This document shows positions 25,346 to 37,275 of a stretch of DNA of 64,000 nucleotides, piece by piece. Made by a program: the position numbers and the translations under genes. How positions within the stretch are numbered: the first letter of the stretch is position 1; the number at the start of each line of letters is the position of its first letter. The notes under the pieces were generated by a model. That model did not search any database, was not told the origin of the DNA, and saw nothing but the letters and a program-made list of their open reading frames with translations. The DNA is from Panopea generosa (taxonomy: Eukaryota > Mollusca > Bivalvia > Adapedonta > Hiatellidae), in NCBI GenBank assembly GCA_029582155.1, contig CM055903.1:36932353-36996352 (forward strand), read 5' to 3'.

Positions 25346-26774
25346 AGAACGCTTTACAAACTGTAGTTTTTAAACATCAGTATTACTTGACAATTTTGCT
25401 ACACAAATAAAAATATCTACAACACTAACCTCAGTGAACCACTTACCTCAGTGAACCAATGCCAGAATAGAATTAAGTATAGCTATATATTAAACACTAA
25501 TCTGGGCCTATCCTCCCAAACAACGCGTCCATCACTGATATGTATGTCCGGTCCTGTCCATCACTCACATGTATGAATCCGTACACAGCATAGTTACACT
25601 GGACGTGACCTGTAACGCCACCCAGTTATTTACATCAATATCATCATTGAAAGCTTGTCAATGGGCATTAATGAAAACTTCTTAAAAATGAAAGAAAGTA
25701 TAATCACAGACGAAATATCTTCTGTGATCGTGACACGCTACATTTAATACAATGTCAATATTCTAAATACAACTTCATATTGATTACATTTTGCCATCAT
25801 TACTGTGCAAAATAATTTAAACTAATCCTAATCTACGCAGCTGAGAAAACCCATTCGCGTAAAATAAATAAAATCCATTTATATAGGGATTATTTTACGC
25901 GAGTAGAAATGCATGGATGTCATATCTGTGAGACAAACTGTATGTTTATGGATCAAAGCGGTGTATGGCGGGTGAAATATCAATTTTAATCAAGATTGTA
26001 TCTTAATGCACAAGATTATTTCCCCGCCCCGTATATTAATTACATTTAATAAACATATACCATGTATCATGTTTAATCAATATTATATTGGATATTTCAT
26101 TATTGATATTAAAAGTGGTACAGTAGTTTGATAAGTGCGCATGCACTCTCATATATTGAAAACTGCTTTCATGTATTTGATTGTTAACATGTTATCCACT
26201 TCAAAAGTGACACACATCGACTTTAATCACTTGTTACTGAAATGTTTTTTTTCTGAAAACTATGCATGTAATGATGCAAATATATAATCAGATTCCTGAT
26301 TTCGTTTCTGTTTCTTTCAGAAAGAGACATAAGCCCCGTCAGATGTTTAAAAGGAATCCTATTTCGCAGATTTGAAAACTATTGTAAAAATTAAAAAGTG
26401 TACATTGCGTTTTAATTTCAATGAATACCAAATTTTAGAAAATGTTTATAGATTGATTGGATGCTAGAGACAAAGAGCCCCCCCCCCCCACACACACACA
26501 CACACAACCCTATCCCCACCCTACCCCGAAATAGTAAAAGACTATGAACCTTGTAATGTTGCATAGTGTGCTGTGAAACTGATATAAACAAAAATCCGCT
26601 TGTGAAGAGTTCATGAAATAAAGCATCTGCTTGAATGATTTAATATCTCTACTAGATATACATAATCGTTAATGAATACAAACCTTACATTAGTTTATCA
26701 AAGTCGGCCAAAAATAACATCTCGCGCCATTACATATAACATTTTTTTTACGGGATTTAATTTCCCATTTTTCA
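25346..26774. other. Unique spacer with a small palindrome and a C/CA tract
   Basis: It includes a 13-bp perfect inverted repeat at 25855-25902 (TCGCGTAAAATAA, 22-nt loop, TTATTTTACGCGA), which may be a small MITE relic. A C run followed by (CA)n lies at 26481-26506. No coding signal was recognised. Confidence 0.6.
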
Positions 26775-26940
26775 TAGCGATCTGTGTGTTTGACGGTATC
26801 CGCTGAATCGGACGCGATGACATCCTGGGGAAGGTCATTCCAGATACTGATGACGCGAAGACCTAAACAGTTGTTCCTCAGTGTTAGTCCTTTATTGAGA
26901 GTTTGAACAGCTGCATTGCGTGTCCACGTGTACGACTAAT
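26775..26940 (-). mobile_element. LINE reverse-transcriptase C-terminal fragment
   Basis: Read on the minus strand, one frame gives LRNNCLGLRVISIWNDLPQD and then VIASDSADTVKHTDRY. This matches the familiar C-terminal signature of many LINE reverse transcriptases, where a short basic stretch precedes RV-x-x-x-WN-x-LP-x-x-V and a KxxLDxxW-like end. Just upstream, in a frame offset by one, TRGHAMQLFKLSIK matches the TRGH-x-x-K-L element that normally precedes it. So at least one frameshift separates the two blocks. The fragment is only about 165 bp, with no endonuclease or catalytic YxDD region, so the clade (Jockey, CR1, RTE or similar) cannot be decided. It is a dead 3' remnant. Confidence 0.62.
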
Positions 26941-27164
26941 ACCAGAGAATACAAAAATATTACTTTTGTAATTTTATGATTGCAAAATATTTCTGATAAA
27001 ACAACACAATTTCCTCGATCAAGAGAATCAGTGATGTATTCCAGCCTGGTCAGCCACGAATTTAAATAAATTTAATAGGTAGTTTTGATTAACAACTATA
27101 TGTCTACTTCTAGCATCGTTGATTTCACTATGCTGCTTTTGACCAGACAAAGCGCCCCCCACCC
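26941..27164. other. Unique spacer
   Basis: About 220 bp with nothing recognisable. Confidence 0.5.
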
Positions 27165-27169
27165 AACCA

Positions 27170-27256
<87 letters not shown>
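27165..27256. repeat. (ACGC)n(AC)n compound microsatellite
   Basis: About 13 copies of ACGC run into about 18 copies of AC. Open frames through this tract on both strands are repeat artefacts. Confidence 0.98.
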
Positions 27257-27258
<2 letters not shown>

Positions 27259-27479
27259 CCGCCAGAGAGTTCCCACGGCATATATAGTATATACGTATTT
27301 AGTCTCCAGAAACACCTCGCACAAACGTATCCAACGAATCTTAATCATAACAATACATTTCCAGATATCAACTGGTGTAGCCCCTAAATCACCTTTTAAA
27401 TCCTTCCAAAAGTTTACTTTTAACGAGAAAAAAACAAATTAAAAGACAAATTAAAAAACAGCATCATATTCATCCCTTT

Positions 27480-30400
27480 CAGAACACCACACCTTGTATG
27501 CACCATTAACTATGATCACAGACCTGCACCCACCAACCTCTCCATCACACACATGCGCCCAACTCTCAACCCCACACCTGTACCGACCTCTCTACCTAAC
27601 ACCTGCACCCAGTCTCCAGCTACTTCTCCAGCCATACCTGCACAAACCTCAACAACACAAACTACTACCATCTCTCCACCCCACACCAGCACCTACCTCT
27701 CCACTCACATCTCCACCACACACCTTCACACACCTCTCCACCACATACCAGCACCTACCTCTCCACTCACCTCTCCACCACACACCTGCACACACCTCTC
27801 CACCACGTACCAGCACCTACCTCTCCACTCACCTCTCCACTACACACCTGCACACACTTCTCCACCACACACCTGCAATCACATCTACACCCACTTCTCC
27901 ACCTATACCTGAACCCACCTCTCCATCCCACACCTGCATCCACCTCTCCACCCACTTCTCCACCCATTCTTGAACCCACCTCTCCAACCATACTTGCACC
28001 ACCCACCATTCACCTACTTCTCCACCCCCCACCTGTACTCACCTATCCACACTACACCTGCACTCTCCTCTCAATCCCACACACTGCACTCAATTTCCCC
28101 TCTACACCTGCACCCATCTCTCCCCTCATATCTGTACTCACCTCGCCACCCATACCTGCACACGGTTCTCTATAACACGTGCACTCATCTCTCAACCCAA
28201 CCCCTGTAACCATCTAACCACCTCACACCAGCACCCACCTCTCTATCACACTTGCACCCACATTTCCGCTCACACCTCTTCACCAGTCAACTGCACTCAC
28301 CTTTGCACCCCACACTTGCACTCATCTTTCTCATGACACCTGTATCCACCTCTCTACCACAGACCTACGCCTACTTCTCCTTAAGCATCTACACCCACTT
28401 CTCTATTCACACTTTTACTCACCCGCAGATGCAACCTTCTTTCCACCTAACACTTGCACCCATCTCTTCAAACACCAACACCCACATATGTACCCATATA
28501 TCCACCCAACACCTACATCCACCTTTCCACACAATACTTTCACCATCTTTGCTCTCTACACCTGCACCCACCTCAAACCCTCACACCTGCACAAACCTCT
28601 CCACCCCACACCTGCACCGACCTCTCCACACAACACCAGAGTCCACCTCTACACTTAACTCAGGCACCCATCTCTCCTACCCACACCGTCACCTAGCTCT
28701 ACACTCATACCTGCGGCTACCTCTCCACCCCACACCTGAACCCACCTCTTCACTCCACATCTGCAACCACCTCTCCACTCTATACCTGCACCCATCTCTC
28801 TTATCCACACTAGCACCCACTTCTTCACCCACACTTGCATCCATCTTTCCAACCTACACCTGACCCCATTTCTCCCCTCAGACATGAAAACAAACCTACA
28901 CCCTGATCTCCAGCCCATACCTGCACCCACCTCTCCTCCTACACCTGCACCCGTAATTCCACCACACTATTACACCCACCACGCCACTCCATACCTGCAA
29001 CCACCTCTCCTCCTACACATGCATCCACCTCTCCACCCCACACATACACCCGTCATTCCACCCCATACCTGCACCACCTCTCCTCCTACACCTGCATTCA
29101 CCTCTCCACCCCACACATACAAGCGTCATTCCACCCCATACCTGCACCCACCTCTTCTCCTATACCTGCATCCACCTATCCAGCCCACACATACACCTAG
29201 CATCCCACCACATACCTACACTCACCACTCCAACCCATACCTGCACCCACCTCTCCTCCTACACCTGCATTCACCTCCCCACCCACACATACACCCGTCA
29301 TTCCACCCCATACCTGCAACCACCCCCTCCTCCTACACCTGCATTCACCTGTCCACCCCACACATACATCCGTCATTCCACCCCATACCTGCACCCACCT
29401 CTCTTCCTACACCTGCATCCACCTATCCACCCCACTCGTCACTCCACAACACACCTGTACCTACAAATTCATCACACACATGCACCCCACACCTGCACCA
29501 ACCTCTTTACCCACATTTACAACCACATATCCATCCCGCACCTGCACCCACTTCTCCACCATATACCTGTATCCACCTCTTCGTCACACACCTACACCAA
29601 CCTTTCCTCCCCACACCTGCACATATCTATCCAACCACACCTGTACCCACCTCTCCACCACAAAACCTGTACCAACCTCTCCACCCTCATACCTGCGCCT
29701 ACCTCTCCACCCATACCAGCAACAACCTCTCCATCTACACTTGCAAATGCCTTGGTATCTTTTTGCTCTAATGAGAAGACATACACCCGTCACTCCACCA
29801 CACACCTACACCCATCACACCACAGCACACATGTACCCACCTCTCCGATACACATCTGCACCAATCTCTCTACCCGTACTTGCAACTACCTCTAAACCCA
29901 ACTTCTACACCCACCTCACCTCACCACCCCAAACCTGCACCCACCTCTCTATCCACACTTGCACCCATTTTCCACCCCACAACTGCACCTATCTCTCTAC
30001 CCACACTTGCACAAACCTCTCTATTCCACACCTGCACCCACCTATCCATCCAACATCTACACCCACCTCTCCATCACATACCGTCATCCACCTCTCCACC
30101 ACACACCTTCACCCACCTCTCCATCCCACACCTGCGCATACCTTTCCATCCACATTTGCACCCATCTCTCAACCACACCTCTCCATCCAACGTCTACACC
30201 CATCTCTCCATCACATACCTGAACCAACATCTCCATCACACACTTGCACCCACCTCTCCGCCCCACACCTATCTCTCCACCCACATTTACACTCTCCTCT
30301 CCAACCAGATCTGCAACTACCTCTCCATCCTCACTTGCATCCAACTCTTCACCCTACAACTGCACATAGTATGTTTTGATTAAAAAAAGAGTAACATAAC

Positions 30401-30935
30401 AATGAAGCTGCCTCTCTCTCTCCGCCTCTCCCTCACACCTGAATTATTACCTGTATCCACCTTTTCCCACAACAGCTGCACCCATCTTTTCTCTTGCACC
30501 TGAATTGTTACCTGTATTCATCTTTTGTCCTCACATATGCATGCACCTTTCCTTTTACACCTGCATCCATATATCTATCCGCTCCTGCACCCACCTCTCC
30601 ATTACACACCTGAACCCACCTCTCCATCCCACACTTGGACACACCTCTCTACCCACACTTGCACCCACCTCTCTACCCACACCTGCACCCACCTCTCCAT
30701 CCCTCACCTGGACCCAATTCTCTACCCACACCTGCACCCACCTCTCTTCCCACACTTGCACCTACCTCTCAATGCACATTCGCACCCACCTCTCCACCCT
30801 ACATATGCGCCTATCTCTCCCCTCACACCTGTATCCACCTCTCCTCACACCTGCGTCTACCTCTGGATCGAGCACTTGCACTTACCTCTTTCCCCACTCA
30901 AGCACCTTCATTCACCTCTCCCCTCACACTCATTA
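27480..30935. repeat. 24-bp C-rich minisatellite, about 140 copies
   Basis: The unit is CACCTCTCCACC followed by CACACCTGCACC, 24 bp with frequent single-base drift. On the plus strand it is rich in C, A and T and almost free of G. Because the unit is a multiple of three and lacks stops on this strand, long plus-strand open frames run through it (for example 28884-29771 and 29480-30379, with motifs like APTSPPTP). Three overlapping frames are open at once, and there is no start context, splice site or conserved domain, so I do not call a protein. A small non-unit stretch near 29745-29775 interrupts it. About 75 bp from 30364 to 30440 is the left arm of an inverted repeat (listed separately). 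Confidence 0.95.
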
Positions 30936-31014
30936 GTGTGCCTGTTTAGTGTTTTATGTATCTGGCAGCTTCATCGTTATTTTACTCTCTTTTTTTAATC
31001 AAAACATAATATGT
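30364..31014. mobile_element. Inverted-repeat-bounded segment, possible non-autonomous DNA element
   Basis: The left arm at 30364-30412 (TATGTTTTGATTAAAAAAAG, AGTAACATAACAATG, AAGCTGCC) and the right arm at 30964-31014 (GGCAGCTTCATCGTTATTTT, ACTCTCTTTTTTTAATC, AAAACATAATATG) are reverse complements, with a few mismatches over about 49 bp. The roughly 550 bp between them is mainly the same 24-bp minisatellite that lies outside the left arm. The family is unknown and I could not confirm target duplications. An alternative is an inversion or duplication of one arm within the minisatellite. Confidence 0.6.
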
Positions 31015-31224
31015 TGGGACAACATTTATACTGACCCCGCTCACCTCACCCAACCTGGCCACTGTGGTAGTGGGTTATCACGCTCCGGCTGCTACTCCTT
31101 TGCTTTCAAGTGTACAGAAAATAACATTTAATGATGGTGTTGCCCAATTTATCGGAGGTTAATCATCATTATAATGACTCGTTCTAATATTATTTAAACT
31201 AGAATCTACTACTCAGAGTTTGTT

Positions 31225-31813
31225 AAGCATCAAATATTTCACACGGCATTGACCAGAGAGGACTGGCGATCTGTCATTTTTGCAGATGAGTCCAGGTATT
31301 GTCTCGACTATACAGATAGGCGTGCTAGGGTATGGAGAAGGCCAGGAGAGAGATTCCACGTAGCCCACATTGCTGAGCATAACCGCTTTGGAGGCGGCTC
31401 CATGATGTTGTCGGCGGGATCAGCTGGGATGGACATACCCCACTGTCCTTGACCGGAGTACACTGAATGCCCAGCGGTATAGAAATGATATTCTCGATAC
31501 CCAGGTAAGATTTATGGTGGTGCAGTGGATGATGAGTTCATTCTAATGGGCAATAATGCCCGTGCTCATGCTGCCCATGTTGTCCGGGAGTATCTTCAGA
31601 GGGAGGGGATTTCACGTCTGGAATGGCCAGCCCAATCCCCCGACCTCAATCCTATCGAGCATGTGTGGAATGAGTTGCAGCTTGCAATTTCAGCCCGTCA
31701 AGTCCACCCATGAAGTATCCAAGAGTTTTGTGCCATGCTGGTCCAAGAATCCCACAAAGGACGATCGGGAACCTGATAGGGAGCATGAAGAGGCGTTGCC
31801 AAGTTGTAATTAA
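31225..31813 (+). mobile_element. Tc1-like transposase remnant
   Basis: The first block (31249-31449) reads MTREDWRSVIFADESRYCLD, then RVWRRPGERF and FGGGSMMLSAG. This is the catalytic core around the first Asp of Tc1/mariner transposases (DES). The second block (31525-31713) reads LMGNNARAHAAHVVREYL, then SPDLNPIEHVWNEL, which has the third catalytic residue (Glu) in LNPIEH. The family norm at the second position is DDNARPH; here the residue before NAR is Asn, so the triad is broken. The blocks are in different frames and separated by stops, and the N-terminal helix-turn-helix DNA-binding region is missing. A full-length transposase would be about 340 residues. No terminal inverted repeats were found nearby. 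It is a decayed, immobile copy. Confidence 0.88.
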
Positions 31814-32304
31814 CAGCAACGGGTCACATACTTGATATTAATCCCATACCAGTTAGCTCCGTCAGCTTTTTGGCAAATTTAGAAAAAATCCCTATTTTAT
31901 CAAAAATCTCTATTTTCAATGGTTATCTTACTCAAAACACTTACGTAATGTTACGTAAAACACAAACAAATTCTATTTTTTGCCTACATCTTAAAAGAGA
32001 ATATTACATGAAAAGTACAAACAAATTTCATAACAACATTTCAACTATAACTTAAAACATGTACATGGATATTTCTTGGCGCTTATAAAACTTTGAGCAG
32101 TATATATAACTAAATGTCCGGGCCTCAGACAGTTTCACTAAACTTTTCAACTTGAACTGTTCCTCAACTCAAATTTTTGAAATTTTATAACTTCATTTCA
32201 GTTGATCATTGAGTAAAGATGTGTACCGACTTTAATTCCGCGTAGTCATTTTATGTGTAATGCCTGGTGCCCCGTTTCAGACAACGCGGCATATTTCTTA
32301 AATT
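31814..32304. other. Unique AT-rich spacer
   Basis: About 490 bp. Nothing recognised. Confidence 0.5.
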
Positions 32305-32690
32305 TAGTCGAAGCAATGAAACTACGATCATGATGAAAAGTCGAAACAACGAAACTACGATGGTGAAAAGAAAAGTCGAAACTACGAATGTGAAAATTTC
32401 GACTTTTCATCATCGTAGTTTCGTTGTTTTGTAGTTTCGTTTTTTCACCATCGTAGTTTCGACATTTCACCATTTTTGTTTCGACTTTTCACCGTCGTAG
32501 TTTCGGGTTTTCACCATCGTAGTTTCGACTTGTCACCATTTTTGTTTCGACTTTTCACCATCGTAGTTTCGCGTTTTCACGAGCGTTGTTTTGACTTTTC
32601 ATCATCTTAGTTTCGACTTTTCACCATCGTAGTTTCGCGTTTTCACCATCGTTGTTTTGACTTTTCATCATCTTAGTTTCGCCCTGTATT
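32305..32690. repeat. Fold-back array of ~22-bp units in both orientations
   Basis: From about 32305 to 32392 the unit reads GTCGAAACTACGATGGTGAA. From about 32393 to 32690 it reads as the reverse complement, TTTCGACTTTTCACCATCG. There are about 4 units in the first orientation and about 12 in the second. The orientation switch lies near 32392, so single strands could fold over about 85 bp. It may be the terminal repeats of a fold-back-type element, but no ends or target duplications were identified. Confidence 0.85.
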
Positions 32691-33807
32691 CACTCTAGTA
32701 GGAGAAGACACACTACCGCTACGTCTTGGCTAGCATGGGTACTTTGAGCGAAATTCTGTTGAAATTCATCTTTTAATACATCTTATAGTTTAGTCTAGAT
32801 TTCTTGTGTACACGTGTGTGTTTCTTTAATAAAAGCGTTTAAAGTCACAAACTATTGGAGTAAGTTACAAACATTATACAATTTACGGACTTTATGAAAC
32901 GCAACACTTTAATATGTTTTATTAATTAATGATATGCTAGGTAATTGTATTATTGATCTATTCTTTGTAGTTGATAAGCTTACCACTGGAACTTTTTTTA
33001 CGATACATTTTGCGATGTGTAGAGCCCATTATCATGGCTCGTCTGTTTATATGTTTCACACGTGGAACCCGTGTAAAACGAGAAATCGATATAAAGCTAC
33101 CAGCTGACAATTTCCATGTTAAAAAAAACGTCGATAAACCAAACGATAACGAAATTCAGAGATGCCACGTTTGACAAAAAAGTACGGTCAGAAGCTATTG
33201 GTATGCTCTATGCACTATCTCCAGATATGCTCAAACTGAACACACCTGGGATGAGCTTGACGTCGGGTACATACACGTGCGTGTACCCTAAACCCGTATA
33301 CCGTCACAGTTACACCAATCCTTAGTCCAAGAATGGGAAAACATTCCACAGAGACGTACATATTGCTGCAGTAACATTATCTATGAGGCGTCGATGCATT
33401 CCTTGCATAAACGCAAATAGTTCGTACACGAAATATTAGTTTGTGGAAAAAAAATTCAGGTAGTGTGCTGTTATTATATTCTATATTATTAAGATTAATT
33501 CCATGAAATTTACACAGATGTTGTGTATTGCATTAACTATTAAATCTGCAAAATTACCATAAAATCTAACTTTGTTTTCTAAACAAAAACAATAAGTTTT
33601 TAGATGTTGCGTTTCTAAAGTCCGTATGTGGGTGTCATAAAACACTCACTAGAATGCATGAGATGTATATATATAATTTATAAGGGTCGCTGTCTTCCGT
33701 ACCCCCACAGACAGAATATGGTTACCCCTCCCACACTCGTTCCTACATCTTAAATTGCAGTACATGATGTACTCAGTTTGAAAGCTTTTAATTGATTTGA
33801 CACTTAC
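32691..33807. other. Spacer with two weak open frames
   Basis: Overlapping plus frames at 32971-33174 (PLELFLRYILRCVEPIIMAR) and 33116-33325 (KVRSEAIGMLYALSPDMLKL) read more protein-like than their surroundings. They are in different frames and have no recognised homology. They may be a decayed coding fragment. Otherwise nothing was seen. Confidence 0.3.
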
Positions 33808-33911
33808 ACGACTATCGCTCCGCCCACTGACCACGTGGCGTTGTTTGTCCAAGTAAATACAATTGCAGTGTTTGTTGGGAGACTGTCCGCTTGACTAACG
33901 AAAATGGCATC
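33808..33911 (-). CDS. Candidate internal exon, product unknown
   Basis: On the minus strand a strong acceptor (TATTGTTTTCAG) is followed by 104 nt open in one frame, then a consensus donor (CGT|GTAAGT). The reading is DAIFVSQADSLPTNTAIVFT, then WTNNATWSVGGAIV, plus two nucleotides. Composition looks coding: it has no stops, it is GC-richer than its surroundings, and its residues look like those of an extracellular or membrane protein. I do not recognise a family. A second minus-strand candidate exon upstream at 39062-39170 ends in the phase this one needs (phase 0), which is compatible with one transcript but proves nothing, since other exons could lie between. Confidence 0.38.
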
Positions 33912-34406
33912 CTGAAAACAATATATATCGTTGCTTTAAACATATTTCATTTCGAATATCTTACAATATTACATATTTACAAACAATTTTGTCAAAAGGA
34001 TTGGAGCTTATAGAATTCCTGTCCTAAATACATTTACAATGACACAAAATATGATCACAAATGTGAATTTCTAGTTAAGTATAAAATATAACAACATTAA
34101 TTTCATAGTAAATATCAAATAAATATATATTACAATAGAAATGGAACTTCATGGATATTATAGAATGTAATGTGTGAAAACATATTACGAAGCGTTGTGG
34201 GCTACATTGGGGTGGGGTATTAACGTTCATACCAGTTAAAACTATATACGTATCCGAAAAGAAGTAGATGGCTATTTTGTATATTTTTGTGTCTGTTATA
34301 TGACGATACACTGTATATATAAGTCAAATAAAAGTTCTGTTCTGTTCTATTACTGGCAATCGAGGTGGCAGAGGACGGTCGCAATTGACAGATACAAGAG
34401 GACAGG
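33912..34406. other. Unique AT-rich spacer
   Basis: About 500 bp without a recognisable feature. AATAAAAGTTCTGTTCTGTT at 34327 resembles the 3' end of a dispersed element. Confidence 0.45.
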
Positions 34407-34601
34407 CTTCTGTTTCACCAACATATATTTAACTACTTAAAAATTCAAAATCTAAGAAAAGCAGTCAGGTGATCATAATTTTAGACGAATTCCAGCAAAA
34501 CTGCGTACTATTTCATTACTATTGATTATATAATATATAAATAACCAGTCAAAACTAAGTTAAGTTTTATGTAATAAAGTAAAATGTTGGTGAAACAGAA
34601 G
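34407..34601. mobile_element. Possible MITE with 18-bp perfect terminal inverted repeats
   Basis: CTTCTGTTTCACCAACAT (34407-34424) and its exact reverse complement ATGTTGGTGAAACAGAAG (34584-34601) bound 159 bp of AT-rich DNA. No target duplication was confirmed. Confidence 0.5.
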
Positions 34602-37275
34602 ACAGTTTACACCCTTGAGGACTTAATATATTTCAACGATAAAACGTCAGAAACAGAACTTATTAAAGATGTAAAGGCACTTACTTGGTTAAGAATGTTT
34701 GTACATTGTATGCTATTTTCTAGACTTATCATTATATTTATTTATTCAGTTGGTTATTAAGGAACACACCGCTACTTGAACGGCGTTATTTTGATAGCGA
34801 ACGCGTAAATTCTCATATTTGTCTAAATTTATGTCTCTGTATTAGTATTATAAGAGACTGTTTTAACCATATACAAATTTAGGGAAATTATTCAGGGATG
34901 TCTCTTTCAAATTTCTAGTTCATGTGTCTTTGTGGCTCCTGTAAGGCACAGAGATAAGGAAAATTGGCAAACAAAGTTGGCAGATAGTTTGTATTGAGGC
35001 TAACGGTTATGGCAGATACAGACAACATAATGGCTATCATGTTGGTCGATATAATAATTGCGGTTCGAACTGCTGGTAGAGTGTGCGCCGCTCCATGTTT
35101 TTGGTGAGTCGTGTCTGGTTATGTCGCTGGTTTCTCGGTGTTCGATTCTCAACAGTTAGTATATGTAGTTTTTTTATATTAAAAACCCTCCCCTCAGTCG
35201 CTCTCTCATTCTCTAACACCAACTTTAAAGAAATTGCTTTTTGCGCTCTTCATTACCTGCTTAGGAAATTAAAGCGATTTGACAAAATGGGTATTCACGT
35301 TGGATATATAAACATAGACATATACATATTTTATTGACTTAAATTTTACAGTTTCTCGTCATTATAGTTTTGTACATGACGGACATAAATATTAAATATA
35401 CTATTGAGTCATTCATCTATAATAAAGTACGAACTAGAGCATACATTTACTAAAGCTTCAGGTATACAGTTGCCAAATTAAGCAAGTTCAAAGATTGTAG
35501 TAAAGATTAACATACTTGGACCTATTTTACTTATGTTTTATAAATTTAATTCTGATATCGTTATACCTGGAACACACTAAACCAGAATGAAATTCATCTT
35601 CAACGTCGTTACTGTTACAGATATGACATATTCGCTTTCTTTCTTATATAACCCTTTGAATATATCCCCGTTTCAATTCCAAGTGAATGAAAAGACAGTT
35701 GTAATTTAGTCAACATACTGCGTAAGGTTTAAGTACACAATAGGTCAAGATAATATTCATAAACAAAAGATAGTTTTACCTTTCTATAAAAAAATCTATT
35801 TGAAGTAAGATCCTTATTCAAGTATTAAATAAAACAATCTACTTTTCCCGAAAAGTAATGTAATTTTTTATTAATACCGTTTCTGGGATCATCCCATACA
35901 TACATAAATCCGTAGTTGTGTAAAATGTTTGTTTTTTTTACACTTTTTTTAAACATTTTAACTTCAACACCTAATTAATTTAAATACACATATTGCTTGT
36001 CCCTAAATTGAACCAAATGCTATTTTAAGATCAATCAATAAATGTACAGTAAAGGCGACTTTAATTATTCAGAATGTTATCGATAATATGTCTTAGTATA
36101 ACTATATAGCATCTGTGGCTGATTTTCCCTTTCTTAATCCAAATTCATATAACAAGGCATGGTAGCTATTTATGTTTTCGGCCACGGTTCTAGCTCCCAT
36201 GTGTTCGGTCGAGTTATGTGGTATTTGGACTAACACTTTCTTCTACAGAAGCATTTTTAAAAGAGTATGCGACTTTGACGGTTCGACTGTTAGTGAAGTA
36301 TAAATAATATACACGTTTCAGTCACATAATTTGAAATATATACATGGACCTCTTGCGAACTACGCATGATTTGTTTTTAAATTATTTGTTTGTTATTATT
36401 GCATATTTAATACCAAACACTAGTGGTAAAACAAATGAAAATGTGGTTAATGGTAAAGATTTATGAAATAAAATGTTGAATACAATGAATGAATTGTAAT
36501 TACCTTCAAACTTATTATTAACAATGTTATAGTTTCACTTTATTAAAAAAATGTCCATGATTTGATTGACATTCCAGCTCGAAATACCCTACTCTAGTTA
36601 CAACCAGTTCTCTTTCTTCTTTAATTAACGACCTTCCGGGTTACATTAAATCATCTGTCCGGTTGGTCTGGTTTAAACATATACTATTGCCATATATACA
36701 ATTGTGTCGGGTCGTCAGTTCTTACAACATTAGTTATGACCCTTCCCTAAATACAACATTACATACGTGTGGGCTCATTTATAACATTGGCCAAATTATT
36801 AAGTATCAAATAGTCTTTTACACGATGATTATTTACGGCTAATTGATCTTCGTGCATATCACCCAGAATAATAATGCTATTTGAATTTTCAGGCATTTTC
36901 AATACTAATATTCAAGTCATCCCAAAACTGTACAGGGACATTCGGTTGTCTGTATACGGTATAGATGAAATAGTTTTATGGTGATTTTTTATTTCTATCC
37001 AAATGTGTCAAACTATCTTTTGCAATTTAATTTCTAGGAATATAAATGGGGAGCCCTGTCTGGTTGGTCGCAGACGATTGTGTTTAATACAAAACGCTAA
37101 ATCAACTTGTGGAAATTGTACAAGAGCATTGTTTCACACAAGTATATACTAACACGGCTGGACAGAACATTGGACTTACTACTGACTAACAACTCGTCAA
37201 CCATAAATAGTATCAAAGGCACCTACTGGCAAGTCCGACCATGACAAAGTCACGTCATTCATATCGAATATGACA
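34602..37275. other. Long unique AT-rich spacer
   Basis: About 2.7 kb. Short overlapping open frames near 35037-35337 on both strands have no recognisable domain. I see no repeat array, element or exon here that I can support. Confidence 0.5.

Noticed and set aside
27494-30949. Several long proline/threonine-rich open frames (up to about 300 codons)
   Set aside because: They overlap in different frames of the same 24-bp repeat, follow from a stop-free unit of length divisible by three, and have no start, splice or domain evidence.
32971-33325. Two overlapping plus-strand frames that might form one decayed gene
   Set aside because: They are in different frames, lack recognised homology and have no clear splice sites. 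Left as a note in the spacer entry.
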